DNA of 64,000 bases from Sediminicola sp037203765 (GCF_037203765.1 NZ_JBBCAS010000011.1:1-64000), one strand, 5' to 3'. Positions 54,064-62,367 are shown, numbered from the stretch's first letter. The notes: generated by a model from the sequence alone, not told the origin. Translations and numbers: made by a program.

Positions 54064-55017
54064 TTAATTGTAATAGATTAATTCAATAATAGTTTTGTCT
54101 AAACTTCTTGCTTTTTCCCTTTCTATATCCACTACTGTTTCTCTAATTGTTTCTATTTTATGAGGTATACCAGGATTATAATAAAATTCATAAGTGTTTC
54201 TATCTTCTACTTTAAAAACTGCTGTTTCGAGTGCTCTTCCAATTTCTTTATCGTCAAGTTTCATTAGCACAAATAGTTGATTTAACAATTCCTTTGTGTC
54301 TTCTGGATCCATACTTAATTCTTGTTTTACAGTGCAATAGCTTTCTGTAAAATCCACGTTTTCAAAATAAAGTTTGGCTTGTGCTTTTATAGGATTACCA
54401 CCAAACATATTTGGTAATGACTCTTCGTATATTATTGGTTCGGAAATGTCATATTCCAAGCCCATTAATTGATGAAAATATTGTAATTCTTTAACAACTA
54501 ATTGCTCAATTCCTTGTTTCGAACTATAAATTTGTTTCAGCGGTTGCATTGCTGTTTTTAAAGCATCTATTTGCTTTCCATTCTCCTCCCCTTGGAATGT
54601 TATAAGGTCGTCAAACATATTATTCATTATGTCTCCAACTTCTTTCCAATTCAGTATTTCAATGAACTCACCAAGTTCTGTAGTTTTATAAATTATTTTA
54701 TTCAACTTGTATTTAGAAAATTTTTCCACCAATTTTTCTGGTATTTTATAAGTACTCCCTAGGTCGACTTCATAGCTCCAATTAATAGTGTATGACTTAT
54801 CAGTTGAGTCGAGGACAGTGAAATTGGCAATGTAATTTTGATGTTCGTCTTTAGTTAGATTTCCGTCTTTCCATTTTTGTTTTATTTTAGAAACATTAAA
54901 ATCATAACTATCTCCAATGGACCAATATGAAACAAATGCAACTTTGGACGAGTTAATTTGGCTATAAATCGGCGTAGAAAAAATTAATGCAAGTATTATG
55001 ATTTTATATCTGTTCAT
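54064..55017 (-). CDS. Exported protein of unknown function
   Basis: 317 residues. Signal peptide MNRYKIIILALIFSTPIYSQ. The mature part has an ordered mix of strands and helices: VAFVSYWSIGDSYDFNVSKI, then YTINWSYEVDLGSTYKIPEKL, and a C-terminal VFKVEDRNTYEFYYNPGIPHKIE. The pattern resembles lipoprotein-like periplasmic beta-sandwich proteins, but I recognise no family. Very A/T-rich. Bounded by cassette element E2 downstream and a possible half-element upstream. Confidence 0.75.
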   Translation of the reverse strand: MNRYKIIILALIFSTPIYSQINSSKVAFVSYWSIGDSYDFNVSKIKQKWKDGNLTKDEHQNYIANFTVLDSTDKSYTINWSYEVDLGSTYKIPEKLVEKFSKYKLNKIIYKTTELGEFIEILNWKEVGDIMNNMFDDLITFQGEENGKQIDALKTAMQPLKQIYSSKQGIEQLVVKELQYFHQLMGLEYDISEPIIYEESLPNMFGGNPIKAQAKLYFENVDFTESYCTVKQELSMDPEDTKELLNQLFVLMKLDDKEIGRALETAVFKVEDRNTYEFYYNPGIPHKIETIRETVVDIEREKARSLDKTIIELIYYN

Positions 55018-55028
55018 TATTATGTTTA

Positions 55029-55056
55029 AATATGCTACAACTACTGCATAAAGTAG
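55029..55056 (-). repeat. Possible cassette half-element (E3)
   Basis: The bases GCTACAAC followed by TACTGCATAAAG lie ~15 nt upstream of the exported-protein ATG, the place where left arms of E1 and E2 sit. Similar to the E2 arm in its outer part only; no partner arm found. Confidence 0.3.
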
Positions 55057-55093
55057 ACACCTTCACTTTATCCAATATTTTAATTTACAATAG

Positions 55094-55150
55094 CAATATA
55101 GAGTATATTACCTCTAATTTTCGCTAAAAATCTATGATTTTGTAGGAAGT
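55094..55150 (-). promoter_or_regulatory. Shared upstream block, copy A
   Basis: Begins CAATATAGAGTATATT and includes CTATGATTTTGTAGGAAGTT. It is closely related to copy B at 57058-57117 and more distantly to copy C at 59449-59510. Read on the minus strand it contains TATATTG, a near -7 element, ~79 nt upstream of the exported-protein start. Confidence 0.5.
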
Positions 55151-55316
55151 TATGAACGTTGTAGGAATTGTGGGTTTTGGAGTGTACTTGGTTGGTTTTG
55201 GGTTACAATTTGCATGTTGTTTATCTAGGATTACAAAGAAGCGGATAACAACTCAATTTTCCTTACGGTTTTCCGTAATAGGGAAGGAAATCTAGGAGAA
55301 AGGGTAGGAGGCAATA

Positions 55317-55369
55317 AAAAGGTAGCGGTGCCACTGGCCAGACCTCTCGACTGCGCTCGAGGGGACAAA
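55317..55369 (+). repeat. Dispersed palindromic repeat, single copy
   Basis: GGTAGCGGTGCCACTGG precedes the palindrome CCTCTCGA-ctgcgc-TCGAGGGG and ends GGGACAAA. It lies 3' of HPF and its terminator. The remaining bases of 55018-55434 hold copy A of the upstream block and no credible gene. Confidence 0.85.
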
Positions 55370-55370
55370 A

Positions 55371-55410
55371 AAAAGGCAGCCTGGACATGAAGATGCCCAA
55401 GCTGCCTTTT
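55371..55410 (-). terminator. Terminator of the HPF gene
   Basis: On the minus strand AAAAGGCAGC pairs with GCTGCCTTTT around a 20-nt loop, followed by a T run, 25 nt past the HPF stop. Confidence 0.7.
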
Positions 55411-55434
55411 ATTTTTTAAATAGTAGTGTTTTTG

Positions 55435-55752
55435 CTATTGGTGTTGTTGCATTTTTCCAATAACGGTCCCAACTGCGGATTTTATTTTGTCAATTGCCCC
55501 TGTCAATGCCTGTTCTACGGAATCTGCCTGATTGGTGACCGCAATGGGTTGCTTGCCCTCAATCCTGGCCTCTATCAGACAGGAGATATCATTGAAACCA
55601 TCTTTTTTTCCATTCTCATCTTTTAAGTGTACCTCAATTCTGGTAATATGGGAATCGAACCTTTGCAGAGCTTCGGCGATTAGGGAGGAAAAATATTCTT
55701 CACTTCTCTGTTCTCCAGAAATAGTATTGTCGGTATTAATTTGAATTGTCAT
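55435..55752 (-). CDS. HPF/RaiA-family ribosome-associated protein
   Basis: 105 residues, short form. The beta-alpha-beta-beta-beta-alpha pattern of HPF (SSLIAEALQRFDSHITRIEVHLKDENG, then DISCLIEARIEGKQPIAVTNQADSVEQALTGAIDKI) is clear. Such proteins bind the 30S subunit and promote hibernation or stress protection. No dimerising C-terminal domain, so it is of the HPF-short or YfiA type. Confidence 0.85.
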   Translation of the reverse strand: MTIQINTDNTISGEQRSEEYFSSLIAEALQRFDSHITRIEVHLKDENGKKDGFNDISCLIEARIEGKQPIAVTNQADSVEQALTGAIDKIKSAVGTVIGKMQQHQ

Positions 55753-55778
55753 ACGCTATGCTTTTTGCTTAAATTTCT

Positions 55779-55811
55779 AAAAGGCTATTTAGCAATCCTA
55801 AATAGCCTTTT
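55779..55811 (-). terminator. Perfect 14-bp hairpin terminator
   Basis: AAAAGGCTATTTAG / CTAAATAGCCTTTT with a 5-nt loop, between the HPF start and the small gene at 55857-56042. Confidence 0.75.
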
Positions 55812-55856
55812 AATTCAATGTAATTTTCTTCTTTATCCGATCTGGATAGGAAGATT

Positions 55857-56042
55857 TTAGTTCCTTTGGTCATCTCCTGGTCTTGGGGATTTAAATACAT
55901 CCAATCCCTCTTTTCTGCGCTCCAAAACTTGTTCCCTGATAAATTCACGGAACTCCTTGTTGCTTTGATTTTCTTGTTTGGAGAATTCTGCTACTGTTTT
56001 GGTCATTCCTTTTGACTTTGTAAGCAAAAAAGTAGTACTCAT
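55857..56042 (-). CDS. Small hydrophilic protein, unknown
   Basis: 61 residues, charged and likely helical (VAEFSKQENQSNKEFREFIREQ), ending RPGDDQRN. No recognised family. Its own terminator downstream supports it as a real gene. Between it and the next gene (56043-56487) lies only repeat-bearing DNA. Confidence 0.5.
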   Translation of the reverse strand: MSTTFLLTKSKGMTKTVAEFSKQENQSNKEFREFIREQVLERRKEGLDVFKSPRPGDDQRN

Positions 56043-56284
56043 AAATAATTGTTTTTAAAAGTTAACCCGCAGTATAAAAATTTATAGCGCAAAGTGTATT
56101 AAGACTTTCTTAAAATCTGGAGAATAAGTTAACAATGGGCATTCCCAAAAGTGAGGTAATCACCTAATTATAAGGTTATTAATTTGTCTTCCAGAGTCTT
56201 AGGGGGTTGAAATTTTAAAATGAAGATTATCCGCAATGCAGCGGAATTTTTTGGAGAAGGGGACCATTAATGGTAACGATGCCG

Positions 56285-56445
56285 CTTAACAGACCTCTCG
56301 ACTCCGCTCGAGGGGACAAATAAAGGTGGCATTGTCACTGTCCAAACCTCTCGACTGCGCTCGAGGGGACAGAAATAAATGTGATGGTGCCACTGTCAGG
56401 ACCTCTCGACTGCGCTCAAGAAAGGCTGCGTCGAAACCTCTTTGA
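56285..56445 (+). repeat. Repeat cluster, three palindromic units
   Basis: Palindromes CCTCTCGA...TCGAGGGG at ~56293-56314 and ~56348-56369, and a diverged copy at ~56402-56422 that continues into a third module AAAGGCTGCGTCGAAACCT. Units are preceded by the GTGGC/GTCAC-type flank. All are in the same orientation as the other copies. Rest of 56043-56487: no gene seen. Confidence 0.85.
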
Positions 56446-56487
56446 ATGGAATGTGGATGGATATTAGGCCTCGTTATGCCTAGATAA

Positions 56488-56964
56488 TTAATAATTCAAT
56501 TGTAATCCGACTCCTCGAGAATTTGCAACAATTTTTAATTCAGGCTTCATATTTTTAAAGGCTGTTTGATCTAAAGAAGAATTGTAATTTTCCACAGCAT
56601 GTTTAACGTTTTTGTCTGCGCTAATAGCTATGGGTACTCCGATGGCAAAAAAGCCAACGCCTATTCCAGCTAAAGTCCAATTAGGGTCATCACCCCTAAG
56701 TGCTGTTCCTATTGGATATCCAGTCAATCCTCCACCGATTACACTTAAAACTGTCGAAAAAATAGCTTTTGTTTTCGCTTTCTTTATTAATTCAAATGAT
56801 ACATTGTTCGACATTAAAGTATCAGATAGTTCAGAGAAAGATAGCGTATTCCCGTTTTGGGAGTATTTGTAGCCAACAAACGTCTTTTTCATTTCAATTT
56901 TTTGAGCGTTGCAGAAGGTCAATGATAGAATTGAAATAGCCAGAATAATAATCGTTTTCATCAT
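56488..56964 (-). CDS. Exported or membrane protein with glycine-rich hydrophobic segment
   Basis: 158 residues. Signal peptide ISILSLTFCNAQ. A central GG-rich hydrophobic stretch (VIGGGLTGYPIGTALRGDDP, then LAGIGVGFFAIGVPIAI) resembles glycine-zipper membrane segments. N-terminal part: KKTFVGYKYSQNGNTLSFSEL. No family assigned. Followed on the plus side (56965-57452) by shared upstream block B and repeats. Confidence 0.7.
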   Translation of the reverse strand: MMKTIIILAISILSLTFCNAQKIEMKKTFVGYKYSQNGNTLSFSELSDTLMSNNVSFELIKKAKTKAIFSTVLSVIGGGLTGYPIGTALRGDDPNWTLAGIGVGFFAIGVPIAISADKNVKHAVENYNSSLDQTAFKNMKPELKIVANSRGVGLQLNY

Positions 56965-57057
56965 ATGTAATAGAGGGTGTCTTCGGTTAATTTATAGACC
57001 ACTAACACTTACTGTCAACTCGGTCCATATATCCTATATATATGTTTTTTGCAAAAG

Positions 57058-57117
57058 CAATATAGAACATATTATCTCCATATTTTAGCTAAATTTCTAT
57101 GATTTTGTAGGAAGTTA
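57058..57117 (-). promoter_or_regulatory. Shared upstream block, copy B
   Basis: CAATATAGAACATATT and CTATGATTTTGTAGGAAGTT, closely matching copy A over ~60 nt. It lies ~95 nt upstream of the 158-residue protein start. Confidence 0.5.
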
Positions 57118-57210
57118 TCAACTCAGTAGCTATGGTATACAGAGCGGTATATATGGTAGGTTTTTGGGTGTAGGTGGCAAAGGACCTTCTGTCTATACTT
57201 TGGGGCAAAT

Positions 57211-57387
57211 CAAGGTGGCGATGCCTCTATCCATACCTCTCGACTGCGCTCGAGAGGACAGAGGGAATGTTTCGTCGTCAGGTTGAGCCTTTTAACTCCG
57301 CTCAAGACAGGCTGCTTCGAAACCTATTTGACACGTAATGTTCATTAGAAGGGGGGGATGACCTCTCGACTGCGATCGAGGGGACAA
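57211..57387 (+). repeat. Repeat cluster, composite unit plus single palindrome
   Basis: A composite unit: GGTGGCGATG flank, palindrome at ~57236-57257, then GTTTCGTCGTCAGGTTGAGC with second module CTCAAGACAGGCTGCTTCG; and a separate palindrome at ~57362-57384 (one substitution in the loop). Same orientation as elsewhere. Confidence 0.85.
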
Positions 57388-57452
57388 GAGGGTTGTTGCC
57401 GCCTTATTAATTTGGAATAGCAAGTTAGTAGGAGATTCTTAGTGTTACTGCA

Positions 57453-58466
57453 TTACAACTTCATTTCGAATGTTCTATGTAGACTATAGATAGGTGTATA
57501 CAGATAGCAATTTTCTATAGGTGCGGGGAAATGGACTATAACGTAGTTTGATCCGAAGGGCTTGGTGTTTTCTGTATTGCCCTTTTTGCCTTTGTGAATT
57601 TCCAATACCTTATCATGCACCAGTTTTTTAAATTCCGATAGCGTTATCGCTGGATTCTTTTCAAAGATGTTATAGATATCATTTGGAATGGCATAATTTT
57701 CAAATAACGGTTTACCGGACACTATATATTGGTATTCTCCCTTTTTGTCCAATGAGAGAGTATCGAATGATAGGACATTGTTTGAATTATAGACACTTGG
57801 TAGTAATATTAATCTATTGGATATGATATCAATAACCTTGTAAGTAGTGCCATTGAACTCAAATTCCTTGCCTATGTCCCCTTTGGTAATATTTATATAA
57901 TCGTAATTATTATCCTCAATAAAGGAGGCTAAAAATGTTACGGACCCACTATAATTTGTAGTCGATTCATTTAAATCAAAATTAGCATTCACCGTGGTCC
58001 ACTCGTATTCATATGCTTGGCCATCTTTAATTCCGGACAAGGTTGGAGTTTTGTATGATATGGAAGCTTTTGGACTAATTTTGGCAGGTTGGTTATTGGC
58101 ATCCATTAACTGGTTTGTGGCGATCGTCAATTTAAAATTTTCTTCCGGGCCGTTAATTGAATTATGAAAACGGCCTTTTAGGTTTAATTTATTGTTTTCA
58201 ACGCGCATGGAGGAAGTCGCAATTAATGTATCAAGAGCAATATCCAGCTCGTAATTGCGACTTGTGAATATGTTATCCCAAGGAGTAAAATAGAATTCAA
58301 CTTGTCGAAAGTCCAATTCTTGTGCTTCAAAAGTTGTTTTTCCCATTTGATAATAAAAATGCTCCATCAGGGCAATTTGTTGCTGATCGGTAAGTTCTGG
58401 GTCTTGTGAAAAAGCTTTTGGCGTAGCAAAACATAGAAATACAAGTATGAATAAGGCTTTTTTCAT
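57453..58466 (-). CDS. Exported protein of unknown function
   Basis: 337 residues from the ATG at 58466 (MKKALFILVFLCFATPKAFSQ), a good signal peptide; an in-frame ATG 39 nt upstream is unlikely. The mature part is beta-rich (NKLNLKGRFHNSINGPEENFKLTI, then NYDYINITKGDIGKEFEFNG) and ends with a helix-strand segment and CYLYTPIYSLHRTFEMKL. Not assigned; broadly reminiscent of the neighbouring protein at 58567 but not clearly paralogous. Confidence 0.75.
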   Translation of the reverse strand: MKKALFILVFLCFATPKAFSQDPELTDQQQIALMEHFYYQMGKTTFEAQELDFRQVEFYFTPWDNIFTSRNYELDIALDTLIATSSMRVENNKLNLKGRFHNSINGPEENFKLTIATNQLMDANNQPAKISPKASISYKTPTLSGIKDGQAYEYEWTTVNANFDLNESTTNYSGSVTFLASFIEDNNYDYINITKGDIGKEFEFNGTTYKVIDIISNRLILLPSVYNSNNVLSFDTLSLDKKGEYQYIVSGKPLFENYAIPNDIYNIFEKNPAITLSEFKKLVHDKVLEIHKGKKGNTENTKPFGSNYVIVHFPAPIENCYLYTPIYSLHRTFEMKL

Positions 58467-58566
58467 TAGGAAAATATTTTGTGTTCTAAGGGGTGAAATA
58501 GTCATAAAAGGTTACATTATCTAGCGCAATACCCTAACGGTAAGGGGAATTCTGGATACTTAAATT

Positions 58567-59418
58567 TTATGGTAAGACAATATTGCTTACACTGAAGTTA
58601 TATTCTTTAATGGATTTTTCATTCTCAATCATAATTTCAATACGCCAGTCGGAAGCCAATTTTTCCTTGAGATCAATACTGAGATTATTTTTTCCCATTC
58701 GGCTACTGCCTAGGTTCATCTTTTCTCCAGTTCCGTTGTAAATTAAGATTTTCACAATTTTATCTTTTTCATCCTCTACGTAAAAGGACATTGATTCCCC
58801 TGAGCCAAAATTTGAAAATCCTTCAAAAAATTGCTTGAATGCGCCAATGAAGGACTCGGCCATGACTTCACCCAAACCTGTCTCTTCCTTTATTTGTTCA
58901 ATCTGTTTTTTGAACTCTTCGTCATCCTCTTCTTTCAATTTTTTTAGCGCCTCTTTATCTACTAAGGTTAATGTGACATCGGTGAAATCTTTGGGCAAGA
59001 GATTTTTGTTATAAAGGTCCAATGGATTTGAGATATTAATTATTGAGCCATTGGCTTCAGAAGGACTAAAAATTTTAAAGGTCCCCTCTACGGTTAATAA
59101 TTTATTGGATTTTCTACTTGGCGCCTCTAGTTTTATGGTCAATTCATTTCTACTGCTATAGTCATCACCAAAGAAGCTTTCCATCTTATTTAAAACATTC
59201 CCATTGTCGTCCAGGGCACTGGATATATTTTTAAGTTTAACCTGATTTAAATCATCAACTGTCAATCCTTGAATAAAGGAGCTTAATTCAATAAAGCTGT
59301 CTTCCTGTCTAAGATGCCGTTCTTCTTTTATGTCGTTTATTAATAGATTGACCTCTTGGGAAAATGCTATTTTAGAAATTAAACATAATGCCGTAACTAG
59401 GATTAATTTGTTGGTCAT
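58567..59418 (-). CDS. Exported protein of unknown function
   Basis: 283 residues. Signal peptide ends SKIAFSQ. Beta-rich domain (TIKLEAPSRKSNKLLTVEGT), a highly charged helix (LKKLKEEDDEEFKKQIEQIKEE, ~165-185), a segment GAFKQFFEGFSNFGSGES, and a C-terminal strand domain (DWRIEIMIENEKSIKEYNF). No family recognised. 100 nt from the next gene; shared upstream block C lies ~31 nt upstream. Confidence 0.75.
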   Translation of the reverse strand: MTNKLILVTALCLISKIAFSQEVNLLINDIKEERHLRQEDSFIELSSFIQGLTVDDLNQVKLKNISSALDDNGNVLNKMESFFGDDYSSRNELTIKLEAPSRKSNKLLTVEGTFKIFSPSEANGSIINISNPLDLYNKNLLPKDFTDVTLTLVDKEALKKLKEEDDEEFKKQIEQIKEETGLGEVMAESFIGAFKQFFEGFSNFGSGESMSFYVEDEKDKIVKILIYNGTGEKMNLGSSRMGKNNLSIDLKEKLASDWRIEIMIENEKSIKEYNFSVSNIVLP

Positions 59419-59448
59419 TCTATAGGTTTAACGGTTTAATAAAGATAA

Positions 59449-59510
59449 CAATATAGAAAATATTATCTATTGCGTTAAAGATTTTCGATAAAGTGTTGAT
59501 GAATTTGTAA
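59449..59510 (-). promoter_or_regulatory. Shared upstream block, copy C
   Basis: Begins CAATATAGAAAATATT and continues with ATTTTCGATAAAG and GATGAATTTGTAAAGAAATG, a diverged version of copies A and B. A shorter relative (CAATATAGAAAATA) occurs at 61727-61740 upstream of the YIP1 gene. Confidence 0.45.
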
Positions 59511-59514
59511 AGAA

Positions 59515-59653
59515 ATGACCTCTCGACTCCGCTCGAAGGGACAGAAATAAATGTGGGGTGCCACTGAACAGACCTCTCGACTCCGCTCGAGGGGACAAGT
59601 AAAAGGTGGCGTTGTCACTGTCCAAACCTCTCGACTCCGCTCGAGGGGGCAGG
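59515..59653 (+). repeat. Repeat cluster, three palindromic units
   Basis: Palindromes at ~59519-59539, ~59573-59594 and ~59627-59649, spaced ~54 nt, between the MFS gene 3' end and the exported-protein start. Same orientation; partial GTGCCACTG / GTTGTCACTG flanks. Confidence 0.85.
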
Positions 59654-59664
59654 TGGGAAACTTG

Positions 59665-60870
59665 TTACCCTTTCGGCATTCGAAATTTAATGACCAGGGA
59701 GGACAGTACTGTTAGGGCTCCAATTGTAAGTACGGCATACTCCACCCCAAACAGATCCGCTATGACCCCGGAAACGATGGCACCAACCGCATAGCCCAAA
59801 TCTCGCCATAACCGAAAGACCCCAATGCTTTCTGCCCGTTGTTTTGGGGAGGTGGCCTCCGCAATGGCCGATAGAAAGGTGGGGTATACCAGGGCCGTTC
59901 CAAGTCCCAAGAGGGCAGCAATACTGGCCAATTGATAAAAACCAGTAAAATAGGGAATGAGCAGGATGGCCAAGCCCTGTAAGAGCATGCCCCAAAAGAG
60001 CATCCCTTTTTTGGAATAGTGATCTGCCATTTTCCCGGTAAAAAGTTGTCCAATACCCCAAACGGCCGGGTATATGGCGGCAATGATCCCTATGCTTTTG
60101 GAATCGTAACTCATGGATAGTAGCAAAATAGGCAGAAGGCCCCAGATCATCCCATCGTTTAAATTGTTGACAAGCCCTGCTTGGGTAATGGAACTCAAGG
60201 TTTTGTCCTTAAAAGAGGTTTCCAAAAATACATTCTCCAAGGTGCTGGTTTCGGTCGATTTTTGTTCCTGGTCCACAAATTGTCGGGTATCCTTCACAAA
60301 GAAAACCGATAGTAACAGTCCTATGATCGCAATGCCTATCCCCAAATAAAAAGGGTAGGGGGTTACCCCATACCGCTGGGCAATGATACCCGTTAGGAAG
60401 GCCACAACACCCACGGCGAAATAGCCCGCAAACTCATTGATGCCCATGGCCAGGCCGCGATTCTTATCGCCTACCAGATCTATTTTCATCACCACCGTAC
60501 TGCTCCAGGTCAGCCCCTGGTTGATACCCAAAAGGATATTGGCAAAAATGACCCAGTTCCAGCTCGGGGCATTGATCAACAGTAGAGGAATAGGTAGGGC
60601 AATGATCCAACCTAGGACCAACAGGTTCTTTCTGCCCAACCTATTGGCCAATTTACCGGTAAAGTAATTGGTAACGGCCTTGGTGATGCCAAAGGCTACA
60701 ATAAAGGAAAGGATGGCAGTTTTGGAGGCAACGCCAAACTCCAACTCGGCAAATTTTGGGATTATGGTACGTTCCAAGCCCACCATACCCCCTACAAAGG
60801 CATTGACGATCACCAAAATGGTGAATTGTGGCCAGTTTTCCTTTAATCCCAGTTGTATGCTGTCTTTCAC
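59665..60870 (-). CDS. Major facilitator superfamily transporter
   Basis: 401 residues, twelve predicted TM helices. N-terminal half: FVGGMVGLERTIIPKFAE, then GKLANRLGRKNLLVLGW (the loop 2-3 motif); the second half starts ~residue 210 after a charged loop (QKSTETSTLENVFLETSF). SPKQRAESIGVFRLWRDLGYA is typical of drug/metabolite exporters. Substrate unknown. Repeats at both ends of the flanking intergenic DNA. Confidence 0.9.
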   Translation of the reverse strand: MKDSIQLGLKENWPQFTILVIVNAFVGGMVGLERTIIPKFAELEFGVASKTAILSFIVAFGITKAVTNYFTGKLANRLGRKNLLVLGWIIALPIPLLLINAPSWNWVIFANILLGINQGLTWSSTVVMKIDLVGDKNRGLAMGINEFAGYFAVGVVAFLTGIIAQRYGVTPYPFYLGIGIAIIGLLLSVFFVKDTRQFVDQEQKSTETSTLENVFLETSFKDKTLSSITQAGLVNNLNDGMIWGLLPILLLSMSYDSKSIGIIAAIYPAVWGIGQLFTGKMADHYSKKGMLFWGMLLQGLAILLIPYFTGFYQLASIAALLGLGTALVYPTFLSAIAEATSPKQRAESIGVFRLWRDLGYAVGAIVSGVIADLFGVEYAVLTIGALTVLSSLVIKFRMPKG

Positions 60871-61041
60871 CCTAAATGCTTTTGGTGCCCCAAAGATGGG
60901 AAATTATAGTAGGTTTTTAATGGCATGGGAGCACAATCCCTGTGATAACATGCCAGTAAGTTCAATCGCGCTGCTCCTCGAACGTTAAAACTTGACCAAG
61001 GGACAACTTTCCTGTATACCTCTGGAAAACGGCAATTGGTT

Positions 61042-61698
61042 TTAAATGAATTGAAAAAAGAAAAAGTATAGGAGGGCAATAGGTACCACTATGATCAACA
61101 CGGGCAAAAAGATGTTCAATACGGCATTGCCTATGGACAGTTTTTGGACTTCTGAAATCCCCACCACGCAAAGGACAAATGCCCAGATACCGAGTACTGC
61201 TTCCAGAATCATGGCACCATAAAAAAAGAAATTTGGTAGCAGGCCCGCACTCGTGATATCACCATCGGATTTAAAAATTTCGATCCCATAAATTCCTATT
61301 TGGGGAACAATCAACACTAGAGCAATGCTTAGCGGGATCATGGCGTAGGCCAATACCCTCAAAATAGATGTTGTATTTCCCTTGCCATGTAGCCATTTGC
61401 CTGTCCAGCTCAATAGGGCCGCATAAATATAAAAGCTCAGCCATCCCAGGAGTCCACCCAATACGATGCATCCACCAATGATGACCCAAAGGGAAAGGGT
61501 GTCCCCCAGATTCTTAGTGGCGGCCCTATCGAACGCCCTGGCAATACCGGCTATAATTAAAAGTATGGCAACGTATTTGTCATAATGCCGTTCATTGATA
61601 TATTGAAATACCAATCTGGGCGACGTCCATATTTTAGTAAAAATTTCTTTGTCTGATAAGACCTGAATATCAGGGGTGCTAGAGGGTTGTTGATCCAT
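61042..61698 (-). CDS. YIP1-family membrane protein
   Basis: 218 residues from the ATG at 61698 (MDQQPSSTPDIQVL). A longer in-frame ORF to 61950 would read through the repeat array and is rejected. About five TM helices; the pattern FTKIWTSPRLVFQYINERHYDKYVAILLIIAGI fits the YIP1/DUF1282-like family. Role in membrane biology unknown. Confidence 0.8.
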   Translation of the reverse strand: MDQQPSSTPDIQVLSDKEIFTKIWTSPRLVFQYINERHYDKYVAILLIIAGIARAFDRAATKNLGDTLSLWVIIGGCIVLGGLLGWLSFYIYAALLSWTGKWLHGKGNTTSILRVLAYAMIPLSIALVLIVPQIGIYGIEIFKSDGDITSAGLLPNFFFYGAMILEAVLGIWAFVLCVVGISEVQKLSIGNAVLNIFLPVLIIVVPIALLYFFFFQFI

Positions 61699-61726
61699 GA
61701 GGTTGGTTGGTTGGTGTATGGAAGAC

Positions 61727-61740
61727 CAATATAGAAAATA
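61727..61740 (-). promoter_or_regulatory. Short relative of the shared upstream block
   Basis: CAATATAGAAAATA, 29 nt upstream of the YIP1 start codon. Read on the minus strand it gives TATTTTCTATATTG. Confidence 0.35.
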
Positions 61741-61797
61741 AATAGCAGTTTCTAAAAGTGTTCTCGAAGCAGTGGGTTGTATAGGGACTAGTGGTTC

Positions 61798-62165
61798 AGA
61801 CCGCTCGACTCCGCTCGAGGGGACAAAAATGGTGGCGGTGCCACTGTCCAGGCCTCTCGACTCCGCTCGAGGGGACAACTGTAAATTGTTTCGTTGTAAG
61901 GTTGAGCCTTTCGACTGCGCACGAGAAGACAAAAATGGTGGCGGTGCCACTGTCCAGACCTCTCGACTCCGCTCGAGGGGACAGCTGTAAAATGTTTCGT
62001 TGTCGGGTTGAGCCTTTCAAGCCCGCTCGAGGGGATAAAAAAAGTGGCGGTGCCACTGTCCAGGCCTCTCGACTCCGCTCGAGGGGACAACTGTAAATTG
62101 TTTCGTTGTAAGGTTGAGCCTTTCAGGCCCGCCCGAGGGGACAAAAAAAGTGGCGGTGCCACTGT
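61798..62165 (+). repeat. Tandem 106-bp composite repeat, three copies plus partial
   Basis: The GTGGCGGTGCCAC hairpin recurs at 61832, 61938, 62044 and 62150, an exact 106-bp period. Each unit holds this hairpin, the palindrome CCTCTCGA...TCGAGGGG, an ACAxCTGTAAA stretch, a TGTTTCGTTGT segment, and the second module GGTTGAGCCTTTC ending near CGAGGGGA. A single palindrome precedes it (~61801-61824). No gene between 61699 and 62367; ORFs there are repeat translations. Confidence 0.9.
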
Positions 62166-62367
62166 TAAGTAGGGAGTAGATTGGTAGATCCCGCTTGATA
62201 GGCAATCCAAATTTGGGTTATGTCCATTGAAAACGTTGCACTTTTGTCCTTCTCCTCGATTTTGGGATTACAGCCTAACAATCATATGCCGGATCCGATA
62301 AAAAAAAGGTACGTTTTTAAGGTTGTTGAGCATTGGAATCGGTTACGTGTAAGTGCGTAATATGAAC

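Noticed and set aside
50641..55056. Integron integrase or transposase near the cassette elements
   Set aside because: No ORF in the window has tyrosine recombinase or DDE transposase features, so no complete integron is claimed.
61042..61950. A 302-residue version of the YIP1 protein starting inside the repeat array
   Set aside because: The extra 84 residues are translations of the 106-bp repeat, and the ATG at 61698 starts a normal family N-terminus.
61798..62165. CRISPR array
   Set aside because: The 106-bp period is repeat all the way through, with no unique spacers and no cas genes.
61788..62210. ORFs on both strands across the tandem repeat
   Set aside because: They exist only because the repeat has few stop codons; the proteins repeat the same words and have no start signal or homology feature.
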